DNA of 41,478 nt from JAFGQJ01 sp964588525 (GTDB taxonomy: Bacteria > Spirochaetota > Spirochaetia > SZUA-6 > DRHE01): assembly GCA_964588525.1 (NCBI GenBank), contig CAZPQC010000018.1, positions 1-41,478 of the forward strand. The letters run 5' to 3'. This document shows positions 15,500-23,866 of the stretch, piece by piece. Both the position numbers and the translations under genes were made by a program. Every line of letters starts with the position of its first letter. Position 1 is the first letter of the stretch. The notes beneath the pieces were generated by a model that saw nothing but the letters and a program-made list of their open reading frames with translations, did no database searches and was not told where the DNA came from.

Positions 15500-15540
15500 A
15501 GCGGGGTTGGCTTGTTCATTTTGGGGGAGCAAACCCCGCT
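15500..15540. terminator. Stem-loop between convergent genes, possible terminator
   Basis: Inverted arms AGCGGGGTT (15500-15508) and AACCCCGCT (15532-15540) lie between the plus-strand dehydrogenase stop and the convergent cyclophilin-like gene. The 23-nt loop is long and no T-tract follows, so intrinsic termination is only a possibility. The stem coincides with the change in base composition. Confidence 0.35.
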
Positions 15541-15583
15541 CTTCGCAGAAATGATCCGCCGCAAGTACCAGGAAAAGATTGGC

Positions 15584-15958
15584 TCAGCCCCGGGCGATCT
15601 CCGCTTCGATGCCGGGTCCGAAGCTCTTCATGGCCTCCGCGCTGCCGGTTAACTTCCCCAGGGGTGCCGCCGCGGAGGCGGCCCGAGGCCGCTCATCCGT
15701 ACTGGCCGGGGTCGGACCGAAGAAGAAGCAGAGGGCGCTTCCCGGAGGCCAGTAGGCGATCTCCCCGACCTCCATCACCTCCCGGGCGCTCTCGTCCAGC
15801 TCTATCGTCAACCCGCAGTCCCCGTAGTACTCTTCCCCCCAGCGGGACATGCGCAGCTTCAGGGGAAGCGCCTCGAGCAGTTGTTGCGCCGCCGGCGTAT
15901 CGTTCAGCTCGGCGGCGAAACGCTGATTCTGGATCTTTATCGATACTGCTTGACTCAT
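15584..15958 (-). CDS. Cyclophilin-like fold protein (TM1367-type)
   Basis: This 124-residue protein matches the small bacterial/archaeal cyclophilin-like family seen in Thermotoga TM1367. It has a beta-rich N-terminus (VSIKIQNQRFAAEL), LPLKLRMSRWGEEYYGDCGL, the signature VMEVGEIAYWPPGSALCFFFGPTPAS and a C-terminal PLGKLTGSAEAMKSFGPG. The fold resembles peptidyl-prolyl isomerase, but activity and role are not established for the family. A promoter TTTGAG-N17-TATGAT ends 8 nt before the ATG with no Shine-Dalgarno, so the mRNA is probably leaderless. It lies 40 bp downstream of the methyltransferase gene. Confidence 0.85.
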   Translation of the reverse strand: MSQAVSIKIQNQRFAAELNDTPAAQQLLEALPLKLRMSRWGEEYYGDCGLTIELDESAREVMEVGEIAYWPPGSALCFFFGPTPASTDERPRAASAAAPLGKLTGSAEAMKSFGPGIEAEIARG

Positions 15959-15966
15959 AGTAGCTC

Positions 15967-15995
15967 ATCATACAGGATCCACCGGATTTCTCAAA
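15967..15995 (-). promoter_or_regulatory. Sigma-70 promoter, apparently leaderless, for the cyclophilin-like gene
   Basis: On the minus strand, -35 TTTGAG (15990-15995), 17-nt spacer, -10 TATGAT (15967-15972). Only 8 nt separate the -10 from the ATG at 15958, which puts the transcript start at or within a base or two of the start codon. Confidence 0.55.
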
Positions 15996-15998
15996 GAG

Positions 15999-17852
15999 CT
16001 ACCCGGTAAAACGTGCACGGGCCAATTCCTCGACCTCCTCCAGCCCCCGGTTCAGCGCAGCGAAGCGCTCCGGATCCCGCCGGCTCAAAACACGCAGCTC
16101 ACCCAGCGTCTGCTCGAAAGCCTCGCGGTACTTGCGGTGGGCGAACTTGCGCAGCAGCCACAGGATGCGCTTCTGGAGCGCCTCTCCGTCACGGGTCCGC
16201 TGGCACGCTGAAGGCGTCTGCAGGATCTCCAGCAGTACCTGGATCTCCTCCCGGCGGTCCGTCACCTCACAGGCCCCGAGCTTCTCGAGCAGCTGCTGCA
16301 GGATCGGCAGCCGCAGGTCCCCGGCGGCATCGCCCGCAGCGATTGCCTCGACGATCGCGCCGGCCTGCGCATCGAAGCGGTAAAGATGGGGCATGAGCAG
16401 GTGCACGATCTTCCCGTCCAGGTGAACCGGAAACGAATCGCGGCAGTCAGGTGCAATGGAGAACAGCTGCCGCACCTTGTCGGGATGGAAAGAGCGCTTC
16501 ATCAACACGGCCAGCCTGCTGGCCGCTACAGCCCGCTGCAGGCGCCGGCGATCCGCCGCAGATGCCGGGGCGCTTCGATCCAGAATCAGCACGAACTCCA
16601 GGTTGTGTACCCGCCGTGTGATGCTCTGCTTTCCCCCACGGTACGTTACGTACTCGTTGCCGAACAGCTCGACCCGTCCCTGAGAGCTCATCAGCTCCAC
16701 CAGCTCGTCGAAGGGTATGATCCCCTCCGTGTTGTAGCTCAACACGACGCGGCGGGCGTCGATCGCCTCTAAAAGCCGGCGAAGAGCCAGCGCGGCGCTG
16801 CTGCGGTAGCAGTACTCCGAGCGGGTCCTGATCCAGTCCCGGCGGATGCCCGCCTTGTATTTGAGCCTGCCGTCCTCCCTCAGCTCGTTGTCCACCTCCG
16901 GCTTATCCCACAGGGCGATGGTGTTGAGCAGATGATAGTTGGATCCGTACTGGTGCTGGTTGTAAGGTGGATCGAGGTAGCACAGGTCCGCCGGCCGGGA
17001 AGCTACGAAATCCACGGCATCCTGGCAGCCCACCTCGGCATCCCCCGCACCGTCGATCAGCACCGGCATCTGCAGGCGGATGGGACTCATGATCCTTCCC
17101 AGGGCATCCCGGCCGTGCCCCCCGAAGCCCTTGTGGCAGGCCTTGAACACCCCGGAGGTGTTGGTATGGGTGGCGCACTGGTACAGCAGAGAGGATAGGA
17201 GGAGCATCTTTTCCTTCGTGGAAGATTCACCTCCGGAATCGGGCCCGACTACCGGGCGCCGCTCCGCGACCGCTCCCGGATACAGTTTCTCCAGGCGGCT
17301 GCGTACCGCGTCGATGATCAGCGCGTTCTCCCTGGTGTAGAACAGCCGCTCCCTGCGGTAGTCGGCCGCTTCGGTGCACCGCGGTGCGTAGTATCTGGAG
17401 ATATAGCGCTCGCCCTGCGGCGGTTCGGGAAGGGCGTTGAGCTCATCCAGGATAGCCTCCGGACCTCCGTGGGCACGGAACAATCCCCGGGCCTCGCTTT
17501 CCCCAACACACAGGTGGGCGTAGTTCAGCACGTAGGCGTAGTACTCCCAATCGTTGGCAAGCACGCGGCAGCCCAGGTAGCGGGCCAGCCGGCTCACGCT
17601 TCCCGATCCGGCGAAGGGGTCGAGGAACACCGGAGCGTGCTCAGCGCCACGGGTCTCAGCTACGCCGCGGTTTTCAATCGCTCCGTGCGCCGTCCCGCCA
17701 CAACACCCGCCACCGCCTAGAAGCCGGCTGAACACCTGGTAAAGCAGAGGCTGAAGGCTGCGCTTGTTGCCGATGTAGGCGATCAGCTGCTTCCTGAGAT
17801 AGGGGTGGTCGAGGTCAAAGGGCAGCATCGCCTGCCGCGCCATCTGGCTCAT
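15999..17852 (-). CDS. D12-class adenine-N6 DNA methyltransferase with C-terminal extension
   Basis: This 617-residue protein carries alpha-class (D12) adenine methyltransferase motifs: YIGNKRSL at 26-33, SAM-binding DPFAGSGSVS at 78-87, and catalytic DPPYNQHQYGSNYHLLN beginning at 294. Dam-like enzymes are about 270-300 residues. Here a Gly/Cys-rich insertion sits between the first two motifs (45-72), and about 190 residues rich in Arg, Leu and Glu follow the methyltransferase core (from about 430). No restriction gene is adjacent, so it appears solitary. It could mark the chromosome or belong to an unusual host-defence or regulatory system. The ATG lies 6 nt after a likely -10 box, without Shine-Dalgarno. 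It is divergent from moxR across 41 bp. Confidence 0.85.
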   Translation of the reverse strand: MSQMARQAMLPFDLDHPYLRKQLIAYIGNKRSLQPLLYQVFSRLLGGGGCCGGTAHGAIENRGVAETRGAEHAPVFLDPFAGSGSVSRLARYLGCRVLANDWEYYAYVLNYAHLCVGESEARGLFRAHGGPEAILDELNALPEPPQGERYISRYYAPRCTEAADYRRERLFYTRENALIIDAVRSRLEKLYPGAVAERRPVVGPDSGGESSTKEKMLLLSSLLYQCATHTNTSGVFKACHKGFGGHGRDALGRIMSPIRLQMPVLIDGAGDAEVGCQDAVDFVASRPADLCYLDPPYNQHQYGSNYHLLNTIALWDKPEVDNELREDGRLKYKAGIRRDWIRTRSEYCYRSSAALALRRLLEAIDARRVVLSYNTEGIIPFDELVELMSSQGRVELFGNEYVTYRGGKQSITRRVHNLEFVLILDRSAPASAADRRRLQRAVAASRLAVLMKRSFHPDKVRQLFSIAPDCRDSFPVHLDGKIVHLLMPHLYRFDAQAGAIVEAIAAGDAAGDLRLPILQQLLEKLGACEVTDRREEIQVLLEILQTPSACQRTRDGEALQKRILWLLRKFAHRKYREAFEQTLGELRVLSRRDPERFAALNRGLEEVEELARARFTG

Positions 17853-17893
17853 ATGTTGACTTTAAACGTCAATTTTCCTATGTTCAATGCTAC
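17853..17893. promoter_or_regulatory. 41-bp divergent promoter region (methyltransferase / moxR)
   Basis: Two overlapping promoters fit in the gap. Plus strand: TTGACT (17856-17861), N17, TATGTT (17879-17884), 9 nt to the moxR ATG. Minus strand: TTGAAC (17882-17887), N17, TAAAGT (17859-17864), 6 nt to the methyltransferase ATG. They share an inverted repeat TTGAC/GTCAA (17856-17872). Both transcripts would be leaderless or nearly so, and the two polymerases could not bind together. Confidence 0.55.
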
Positions 17894-18916
17894 ATGAAGA
17901 GTACCGCCGATAAAGCTTCGGTTTTGCCTAGATCGGAAGCCGAACAGGCTCTGGCGGTTCGCCAGGGCGTTGCTCGCCTGATCGACAACATCAAATCCGT
18001 GATCTATATCGATACCCGCAAGCTGGAGTACATCATCGCCGCCCAGATCGCCGGCGGCCATGTGATGCTGGCCGACACCCACGGGGTCGGCAAGACCTCC
18101 CTGGCCCGCGCCCTGGCCGGATCGATCCGCTGGGTGGAGGATGAGACCTCGCCCGACGCCGGGGACAGCCGCGGGATCAAGCACTTCAGCCGCATCCAGT
18201 GTACCGTGGATCTGCTGCCCCAGGACATACTCGGCTTCAGCCGCTTTCTCGGCAGCTCCAGCCGACTGACCTTCATCCCCGGTCCGATCTTCGCCCACTA
18301 TGTGCTCTGTGACGAAATCAATCTGCTCACCCCCAAGACGCAAGGGTCGTTCTTTCAGGCCATGGAGGAGCAGACCGTGACCGTGGAGAGCAAGACCTAC
18401 GAGCTGCCGGACCCGTTTTTCATAATCTCCACGATGAACTTGAAGGGAGTGCATCTGTTTCCCCTGCCGGCACCCCAACTGGATCGCTTCATGGTGCAGC
18501 TGTCCATGGGCTACCCCGATTCCCGGGATGAGGCTTCCATCATCAAGCAGCACGGCCGGGATGATGCCTGGAGCCGTTTCGCACCCGTCATCACCTCCTC
18601 GGAGATGCTCCAGTGGCAGCGGCTGGTTGACGGTGTGAGCATACACAGCGACGTGGTCGACTACATAGTCGCCTGCGTTCGCCAAACCCGGCATCACCCC
18701 GATGTATTGATGGGGGCGAGCCCCCGCACCGGCGTCAAGGTATCCCGATTGGCCCGGGCTGTGGCCCTGCTTCGGGGACAGGACTACGTGACCATCGATC
18801 TGGTAAAGGAGATCTTTCTGCCCGCGGTTTCCCATCGTCTGGTGATGCAGGACGCTTCCCAGTCATCCGTACCCCTTCTCGAGGAGATCCTCAAAACAGT
18901 TCCCGTCAGCGCATGA
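17894..18916 (+). CDS. MoxR-family AAA+ ATPase
   Basis: This 340-residue MoxR ATPase is a chaperone-like AAA+ protein usually paired with DUF58 or von Willebrand factor A proteins. Walker A is a variant, DTHGVGKTS (about 61-69), where most MoxR proteins have (V/T)PGxGKT. Walker B is YVLCDEINLL, sensor 1 is FIISTMN, and an arginine finger region (PAPQLDRF) and sensor 2 (SPRTGVKVSRLARAVAL) follow. It is the first gene of a four-gene operon with overlapping stop/start codons (ATGA with the DUF58 gene). It has a TTGACT/TATGTT promoter 9 nt from the ATG and no Shine-Dalgarno. Confidence 0.92.
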   Translation: MKSTADKASVLPRSEAEQALAVRQGVARLIDNIKSVIYIDTRKLEYIIAAQIAGGHVMLADTHGVGKTSLARALAGSIRWVEDETSPDAGDSRGIKHFSRIQCTVDLLPQDILGFSRFLGSSSRLTFIPGPIFAHYVLCDEINLLTPKTQGSFFQAMEEQTVTVESKTYELPDPFFIISTMNLKGVHLFPLPAPQLDRFMVQLSMGYPDSRDEASIIKQHGRDDAWSRFAPVITSSEMLQWQRLVDGVSIHSDVVDYIVACVRQTRHHPDVLMGASPRTGVKVSRLARAVALLRGQDYVTIDLVKEIFLPAVSHRLVMQDASQSSVPLLEEILKTVPVSA

Positions 18917-20235
18917 AATACCCCGCAGCCACGACCCGCAGTCCTTCCATCCGGTTGGCGATCCGAAGCTGGTTGGAGAGTTTTGCCTTCTACTTCCCCT
19001 TCACTCTGGCCGGCTCCCTGCTGCTGGCAGCGGCCCTTTACCTGTTGGGACGGAGCCTGGCCCAGGACAACCCCTACGGCGTGCTGCTGGCCCTGGCGGC
19101 ATTGCTGGTGCTGTCGGCTTTAGCCGTGACGGCCCGATTTCAGGCCAACCTCTACCGGCGGCTACAGGTACACTGGCATTGGGATTCCTCCGCCGCCCTG
19201 TACGCCCGCCGCCCCGGTCTCACCCAGGCTCTGATCACCGAAACACTCCGGACCCTGCCCTTCTTCCGGGTTCATTTCGCCCTTAAGGGGAGGCTAAAGG
19301 TCGGTCGCAGGGCGAGCCTGCGTATCCAGCGGGAAATCTCCTTCGCCGAAGGCGGGCGACACCCGATCGAACTCTACTTCCCCCTCTGCGGCCTGCTCGC
19401 CTGCACGGCCCGCTTCGCCGTACGGGACATCTTCGGGTTGAGCCGCGCCCGCTTCGGGGAGCAGATGATCCGAAATCTCACGGTTCAGCCTGCCTCCTTC
19501 ACCCAGAGGAGCATACCGGTGCCGGAACCCTCCGTGGGTTTCGAAGAGACCAGCCGCAAACGCAGCTCCGATGAGGAGAAGTACTACATGCGGGAGTACC
19601 TGCCGGGGGACCGTTTCCGGGACATCAACTGGAAGGTCTCCAGCCGTCTGGATGAGCTGATCACCCGCATCTCTCCGGTCACCCAGGAAAAAACCACGAT
19701 CCTTCCGGTGGTACTGCGCAACTTCCGGGACAGGGAAAGTGAGAGCGTGGAATCGATCCTTCACCTGAACATCATCAAGAGCTGGCTGATGGCCTTCCTC
19801 CGGATCATGAAGCAGGAGCACCCGGAGATGCAGTTTCGCGTTACTTCGGCCGGCGGCAGCTGGCTCCTACAGAACGATGAGGATATCGAGCGCTTCGGTT
19901 GGGAGCTGCCGGGCATCTTCTTTCAGCGGGACACCGGTCCGATCTTTCAAACCTCCCCGGAGGAGGAGCTGTTCATCTTTTCCACGGCATTCGACCGGGG
20001 ACTGCCCGCCTTTCTCTCCTCCCAGGCTCAAGCCCGGCAGTACATCTTCCGCACGGGTGTGGCCGAGGAGGGGGAGAAGCGGGATGGAACAACAGTGGTT
20101 CTGTTTCAAGGGGGTTGTGCCTGTCTGCCCGGATCCTGGGTCCTGCGCAGGGAACCGGGACTCAAAGCTCCCCGGGTGTCCTCCCCCGCCTCGGGGAAGC
20201 TGGAGGAAGAGCCGTTATCCGTGAGGGTACTGTAG
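18913..20235 (+). CDS. DUF58 membrane-anchored protein
   Basis: This 440-residue protein has two hydrophobic segments near the N-terminus (about 20-75). The DUF58 signature REYLPGDRFRDINWKVSSRLDELITR, at about residues 224-249, precedes a vWA-like C-terminal part. DUF58 proteins are almost always encoded beside MoxR ATPases, are presumed partners of them, and are implicated in envelope or cofactor-enzyme maturation. Start overlaps the moxR stop by 4 bp and stop abuts the next start with no gap, so expression is tightly coupled. Confidence 0.88.
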   Translation: MKYPAATTRSPSIRLAIRSWLESFAFYFPFTLAGSLLLAAALYLLGRSLAQDNPYGVLLALAALLVLSALAVTARFQANLYRRLQVHWHWDSSAALYARRPGLTQALITETLRTLPFFRVHFALKGRLKVGRRASLRIQREISFAEGGRHPIELYFPLCGLLACTARFAVRDIFGLSRARFGEQMIRNLTVQPASFTQRSIPVPEPSVGFEETSRKRSSDEEKYYMREYLPGDRFRDINWKVSSRLDELITRISPVTQEKTTILPVVLRNFRDRESESVESILHLNIIKSWLMAFLRIMKQEHPEMQFRVTSAGGSWLLQNDEDIERFGWELPGIFFQRDTGPIFQTSPEEELFIFSTAFDRGLPAFLSSQAQARQYIFRTGVAEEGEKRDGTTVVLFQGGCACLPGSWVLRREPGLKAPRVSSPASGKLEEEPLSVRVL

Positions 20236-22458
20236 ATGAGACATTTTCTGTTCTTTACCCGACTCGCCCTGTATCTGATCACCTTTTCCCTGCCGATCCT
20301 GCACCCGGCCATCGTGGTGCCCTACGATCGGGTGGGTTTGATCTTTGTATTTCTGCTCGTTCCGGCGGAGATGTTCATTGCCTTCTACCTCGCTCCGCCC
20401 CGTTTTCGCATCCGCACCTGGCTTTTGGCCGCGATTGTCCCGATCGGATTGTTCATCCTCTTCGTGGCGGGATTCGAGCTGTCCACCCTGCTGTACGCCT
20501 TCGCCGCGGTGGCTGTCTTTGTTCTCACCACGCTGGTATTCAAGACCGAAGGGTTGGGCCGCTCTGTGGCCGTCCTGGAACCGTTTGTTCTGGGGGTGGT
20601 TGCCTATCGTATCTTGAGCTTCTCCAGGGCATCCGAGGAGCTGGCCCGCCAGGCCAGCGGCATCACCCAGGCCATCCTCATCCTCATTCCCCTGGCCTTT
20701 CTCCTGCACGGTATAGTGCTGTACCTGAGCGTCTTTCATTCAAGAGGCAGCAGGCGGGGCGTCCGTGAGGTGATCCTCTTTCTCCTGATCGCGATTCCGC
20801 TCTTTCTGGTCGTGAGCTTCATCCTGCCTCCGGACTTCGTCAGCCATTCTATCGCCCTGAACCGGATCGAACGGGACATCAAGCCCAAGCCCGTGCCCCT
20901 GGATGACCAGGGAGAGGGCTGGCCCGGGGGAAACCTGCGCTCCGAGGAGGATTGGTGGGAGATGTTCGGCGAACAGGGGGGGGAGGGAGACCCCACCGAG
21001 GGCAGGCCGGGTGCCGCCGGGAAGAACGCCCTGGAGGGTATCCCTTCGGACCAGTGGAACGAGGCGGGACTGGAGCAGGGGGCGGAGAGCAAACAGTACG
21101 CCGTCATGGTCCTGGCCAGCCCGATGGAACCGGTGTACGCGGCGGATGCCTATTTCGGAGAGTTCGATCCCGAGGCGGGGTTTCTGTTCTCCCGTGACGA
21201 ACCGCTGAACGAGCTGAGCTACCTGCGTTTCCTGGAAACCTGGAAAAACCTCGACCAGCCTCAGGAACAGCTGCGCCAGAGCACCGAGATCACCTATTTC
21301 TCCACCCTGCCGGAGCGCTACCTACCCTTCCGGCCGCAGACCATCGAACCCACCGTGCTCAAGCGGGAGTACAATCCCTTCCAGTACTCCTACACCGCGA
21401 CCTCCCAGCTCAGCCGTTCGGGACCGCGAGATTGGGCGGCAGTCCCCGGGCTGAGCGCGGAGGAGCGCACCCGCCTCGAGCCTTTCCTCCGGATCCCCCT
21501 GTCGGATGAGCATCGGCAGAGCTTCCTCTCCTATCTCGAGGAGGCCGTTGGCGACAAAACCGGCTACTTCCAGCGCATCGAGGCGATCCTGAAGAGCTTC
21601 TCCACCTTCCAGTACGACATCGGCTTCGATGACAACACCACTGTGGCCAGGATGGAACGATTTCTCTTAGACCAGAGGCGGGGGGACTGCACCGAGTTCT
21701 CCAACACTTCGGCGATCCTGTTCCGTCTGGCGGGGATCCCGGCCCGGGTGGTGACCGGTTACCTCGCCTCCCGGGATCTGCAGAGCTTCGCCCACCTGCG
21801 GGGTCTGTTCATGCTGCGGGAGGCGATCCCGGAGCTTCAGGAGTTCCCTTTCGGCGATCTGTACCTGGTGACTACCGCCCAGCGCCACTCCTGGGTCCAG
21901 GTCTACATCCCCTCCTTCGGCTGGGTGGATTTCGAGTCCACCGCCTACGCCCTTCCTCCACCCCCGGGGCGCAATCCCAACTCGATGAACGTTGTCATTC
22001 CCCTGATCCAGGGTGAGGAGCTGCGCCGGGGCTTCCGCTTTCCCTGGCTCCTGGCGCTGCAGTTCCTGCTCGCTCTGACGGTCTTGACCCTGGTGGGGAT
22101 CTACACCTTCCGATTCGCCCGCAAGCTCTACCTGAGATCTGTGAGCCGCCGTGAGGATCTTCGCGCCCTCAAAGCCCTCTACACCCTCCTGCTCATCCAG
22201 CTGGCGGAGCGGGGCTGGGAGGTGAAACGGCCATTCCTCACGCCCATGGAGTATGCGGAGGATCATCCGGAGCTCCAGGGTTTCGCCGAGATCTACACAA
22301 TGCTGCGCTTCCGGGAGAACCTGGAGCCCGGCGCGCGGACCGAGGCCTGGAAGGCTCTGCGGGCTGCTTACCGGGAGATCCTGGAGTCGAGCCGTCGTCC
22401 CGGCTTGTTCGCCGCTCTGCGGCGTGCTTTCAGCCTGAAGGGGTTGTACTACTCGTGA
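20236..22458 (+). CDS. TgpA-like membrane transglutaminase
   Basis: This 740-residue protein has about six N-terminal membrane spans (5-200), an extracytoplasmic region with a Gly/Glu-rich linker (about 215-285), a transglutaminase-like core and one further span (about 603-630). The catalytic triad is visible: Cys in RRGDCTEFSNT, His in QRHSWVQVYIPSFGW, Asp in GWVDFEST. A cytoplasmic C-terminal segment (TLLLIQLAERGWEVKRPFLTPMEYAED) resembles the DUF4129 tail. TgpA/YebA-type proteins are conserved partners of MoxR and DUF58 and are linked to envelope integrity. The gene begins directly after the DUF58 stop and overlaps the next gene by 4 bp. Confidence 0.88.
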   Translation: MRHFLFFTRLALYLITFSLPILHPAIVVPYDRVGLIFVFLLVPAEMFIAFYLAPPRFRIRTWLLAAIVPIGLFILFVAGFELSTLLYAFAAVAVFVLTTLVFKTEGLGRSVAVLEPFVLGVVAYRILSFSRASEELARQASGITQAILILIPLAFLLHGIVLYLSVFHSRGSRRGVREVILFLLIAIPLFLVVSFILPPDFVSHSIALNRIERDIKPKPVPLDDQGEGWPGGNLRSEEDWWEMFGEQGGEGDPTEGRPGAAGKNALEGIPSDQWNEAGLEQGAESKQYAVMVLASPMEPVYAADAYFGEFDPEAGFLFSRDEPLNELSYLRFLETWKNLDQPQEQLRQSTEITYFSTLPERYLPFRPQTIEPTVLKREYNPFQYSYTATSQLSRSGPRDWAAVPGLSAEERTRLEPFLRIPLSDEHRQSFLSYLEEAVGDKTGYFQRIEAILKSFSTFQYDIGFDDNTTVARMERFLLDQRRGDCTEFSNTSAILFRLAGIPARVVTGYLASRDLQSFAHLRGLFMLREAIPELQEFPFGDLYLVTTAQRHSWVQVYIPSFGWVDFESTAYALPPPPGRNPNSMNVVIPLIQGEELRRGFRFPWLLALQFLLALTVLTLVGIYTFRFARKLYLRSVSRREDLRALKALYTLLLIQLAERGWEVKRPFLTPMEYAEDHPELQGFAEIYTMLRFRENLEPGARTEAWKALRAAYREILESSRRPGLFAALRRAFSLKGLYYS

Positions 22459-23804
22459 GATCCACTTTGCCGCGGCTGCAGCCGCGCGTGCAGCATCACC
22501 TCCAGGACCGGCCCCGCCTGAAGACCCGCCCTCAGGTCCGCCTGCAGCGGCTCCTCCGCAGCGGCGTCCTGATTCTGCTCGCCCTCTCCACTCTGCCGGC
22601 GCTTTCGGCCTGCCGGCATCGGAGTGATTGGGTGATGTTCCGGGGGCAGCAGGGCCGGGGCTACACCGCCAACACCCTGCGCGCTCCCCTGGCCGCCAAG
22701 TGGAAGCTCCAGCTGCAGCTGGAAGCCGAGCCGACCTACGCCTTCAACAATCCGGTGGTATTGGACGGCACGATCTATTTCGGTTCCACCGACGGGAACT
22801 TCTACGCCTTGGATATCGAGAGCGGCTACATGAACTGGGTCTTCAAAACCCGGGGCGCCATCAACTCGATACCCTTCGCCGATGCTGAGAACGTCTATTT
22901 CGGCAACAACGTGGGCAAGCTCTACGCCGTTTCCCAGAAGGACGGGAGGGAGGTCTGGTCCTTCCAGACCGATTCCACGGTGCAGTCGTCGATCGTCGGC
23001 TACGAGAACTTCATCATCTTCACCAGTGACGGAGGCACGGCCTACTTCGTCACACCCGAAGGGCAGCAGCTGTTCACCCTGCCCAACCCGGTCTGGCATT
23101 ACAACACCTTCCAGGTGTACGACGATGTCCTGTACTTCGCCCCCGGGCCGCCTACCCGTCCTCACGCCTTCGGCGCCTTCGATCTGAACGATCGAGCCTA
23201 CCTGTGGATCCTGGACACATCGCTCTTCCAGGCCATCTGGTACTCCTTCCCCGCCCTCAAAGGCAATCTGCTGTACTTCTCCACGGCGACCTACCGCGGG
23301 GAATATTGGGATTTCAACTACTACGCCTTCCAGCGGGAGACGGGGCAGATGGTCTGGGAATACTCGGATCTGTCTGATTGGGGGGAGATGTTCCGGGTCG
23401 ACTCTCAGAGGATGTTCAGCGAGAACATGAAACTCCTCGACTACCTGGCTCCCGCCATCTGGCGGAACCTGGTCATCTACACCAGCGGGGACACGTTGGT
23501 GCGTGCCTTCCAGGCGGGAAACGGCGCCCTGGCCTGGACCCGCTCCTTCGACCGGCCCACCTCCAGCGCTCCCACGGTCGCGGGCAACCGGGTGTACTTC
23601 GGCGTGGAGGGGGATGAGGCCTATGAAGCCGGCATACCCGGCGGGAAACCACCTCGCCTCGTGTGTCTGGCCGCCAAAAACGGTCGCCTGCTCTGGGAGA
23701 TTGAGCTGGAGGGAGCGCTGCTGAGCGCCCCTGTGATCGCCGGCAGGTGGATGGTCTTCGGCACGGACCGGAATTTCTTTTACGTGCTGGAAGAGGTGTA
23801 CTGA
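22455..23804 (+). CDS. PQQ-type beta-propeller lipoprotein
   Basis: This 449-residue protein starts at a GTG overlapping the preceding stop (GTGA). A long basic N-terminus precedes a hydrophobic segment ending LPALSAC, a lipobox with Cys about residue 53, so it is probably membrane-anchored outside the cytoplasm. Translation may begin later than the GTG, given the unusually long leader. The mature part has repeated propeller blades of the PQQ/BamB type (YFGSTDGNFYALDIESGYMNW, YFGNNVGKLYAVSQKDGREVW, VRAFQAGNGALAWTRSF, LVCLAAKNGRLLWEIEL). Such propellers generally serve as scaffolds; binding of PQQ itself is not implied. Its tight linkage to MoxR/DUF58/TgpA suggests a role in the same envelope complex. 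Confidence 0.85.
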   Translation: MRSTLPRLQPRVQHHLQDRPRLKTRPQVRLQRLLRSGVLILLALSTLPALSACRHRSDWVMFRGQQGRGYTANTLRAPLAAKWKLQLQLEAEPTYAFNNPVVLDGTIYFGSTDGNFYALDIESGYMNWVFKTRGAINSIPFADAENVYFGNNVGKLYAVSQKDGREVWSFQTDSTVQSSIVGYENFIIFTSDGGTAYFVTPEGQQLFTLPNPVWHYNTFQVYDDVLYFAPGPPTRPHAFGAFDLNDRAYLWILDTSLFQAIWYSFPALKGNLLYFSTATYRGEYWDFNYYAFQRETGQMVWEYSDLSDWGEMFRVDSQRMFSENMKLLDYLAPAIWRNLVIYTSGDTLVRAFQAGNGALAWTRSFDRPTSSAPTVAGNRVYFGVEGDEAYEAGIPGGKPPRLVCLAAKNGRLLWEIELEGALLSAPVIAGRWMVFGTDRNFFYVLEEVY

Positions 23805-23811
23805 CCTCCAC

Positions 23812-23840
23812 TTGAGCGTATCAAGATGATGTACTATTCT
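23812..23840 (+). promoter_or_regulatory. Sigma-70 promoter for the DUF362 gene
   Basis: -35 TTGAGC (23812-23817), exactly 17 nt, -10 TATTCT (23835-23840). Transcription would start near 23847, just before the AGGAGGTG Shine-Dalgarno at 23854-23861. Confidence 0.6.
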
Positions 23841-23866
23841 CGAGGTACGAATCAGGAGGTGGTACC

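Noticed and set aside
17849..18835. 328-codon minus-strand frame opposite moxR
   Set aside because: Antisense shadow of a confident AAA+ gene; GC-rich third positions keep the reverse frame open.
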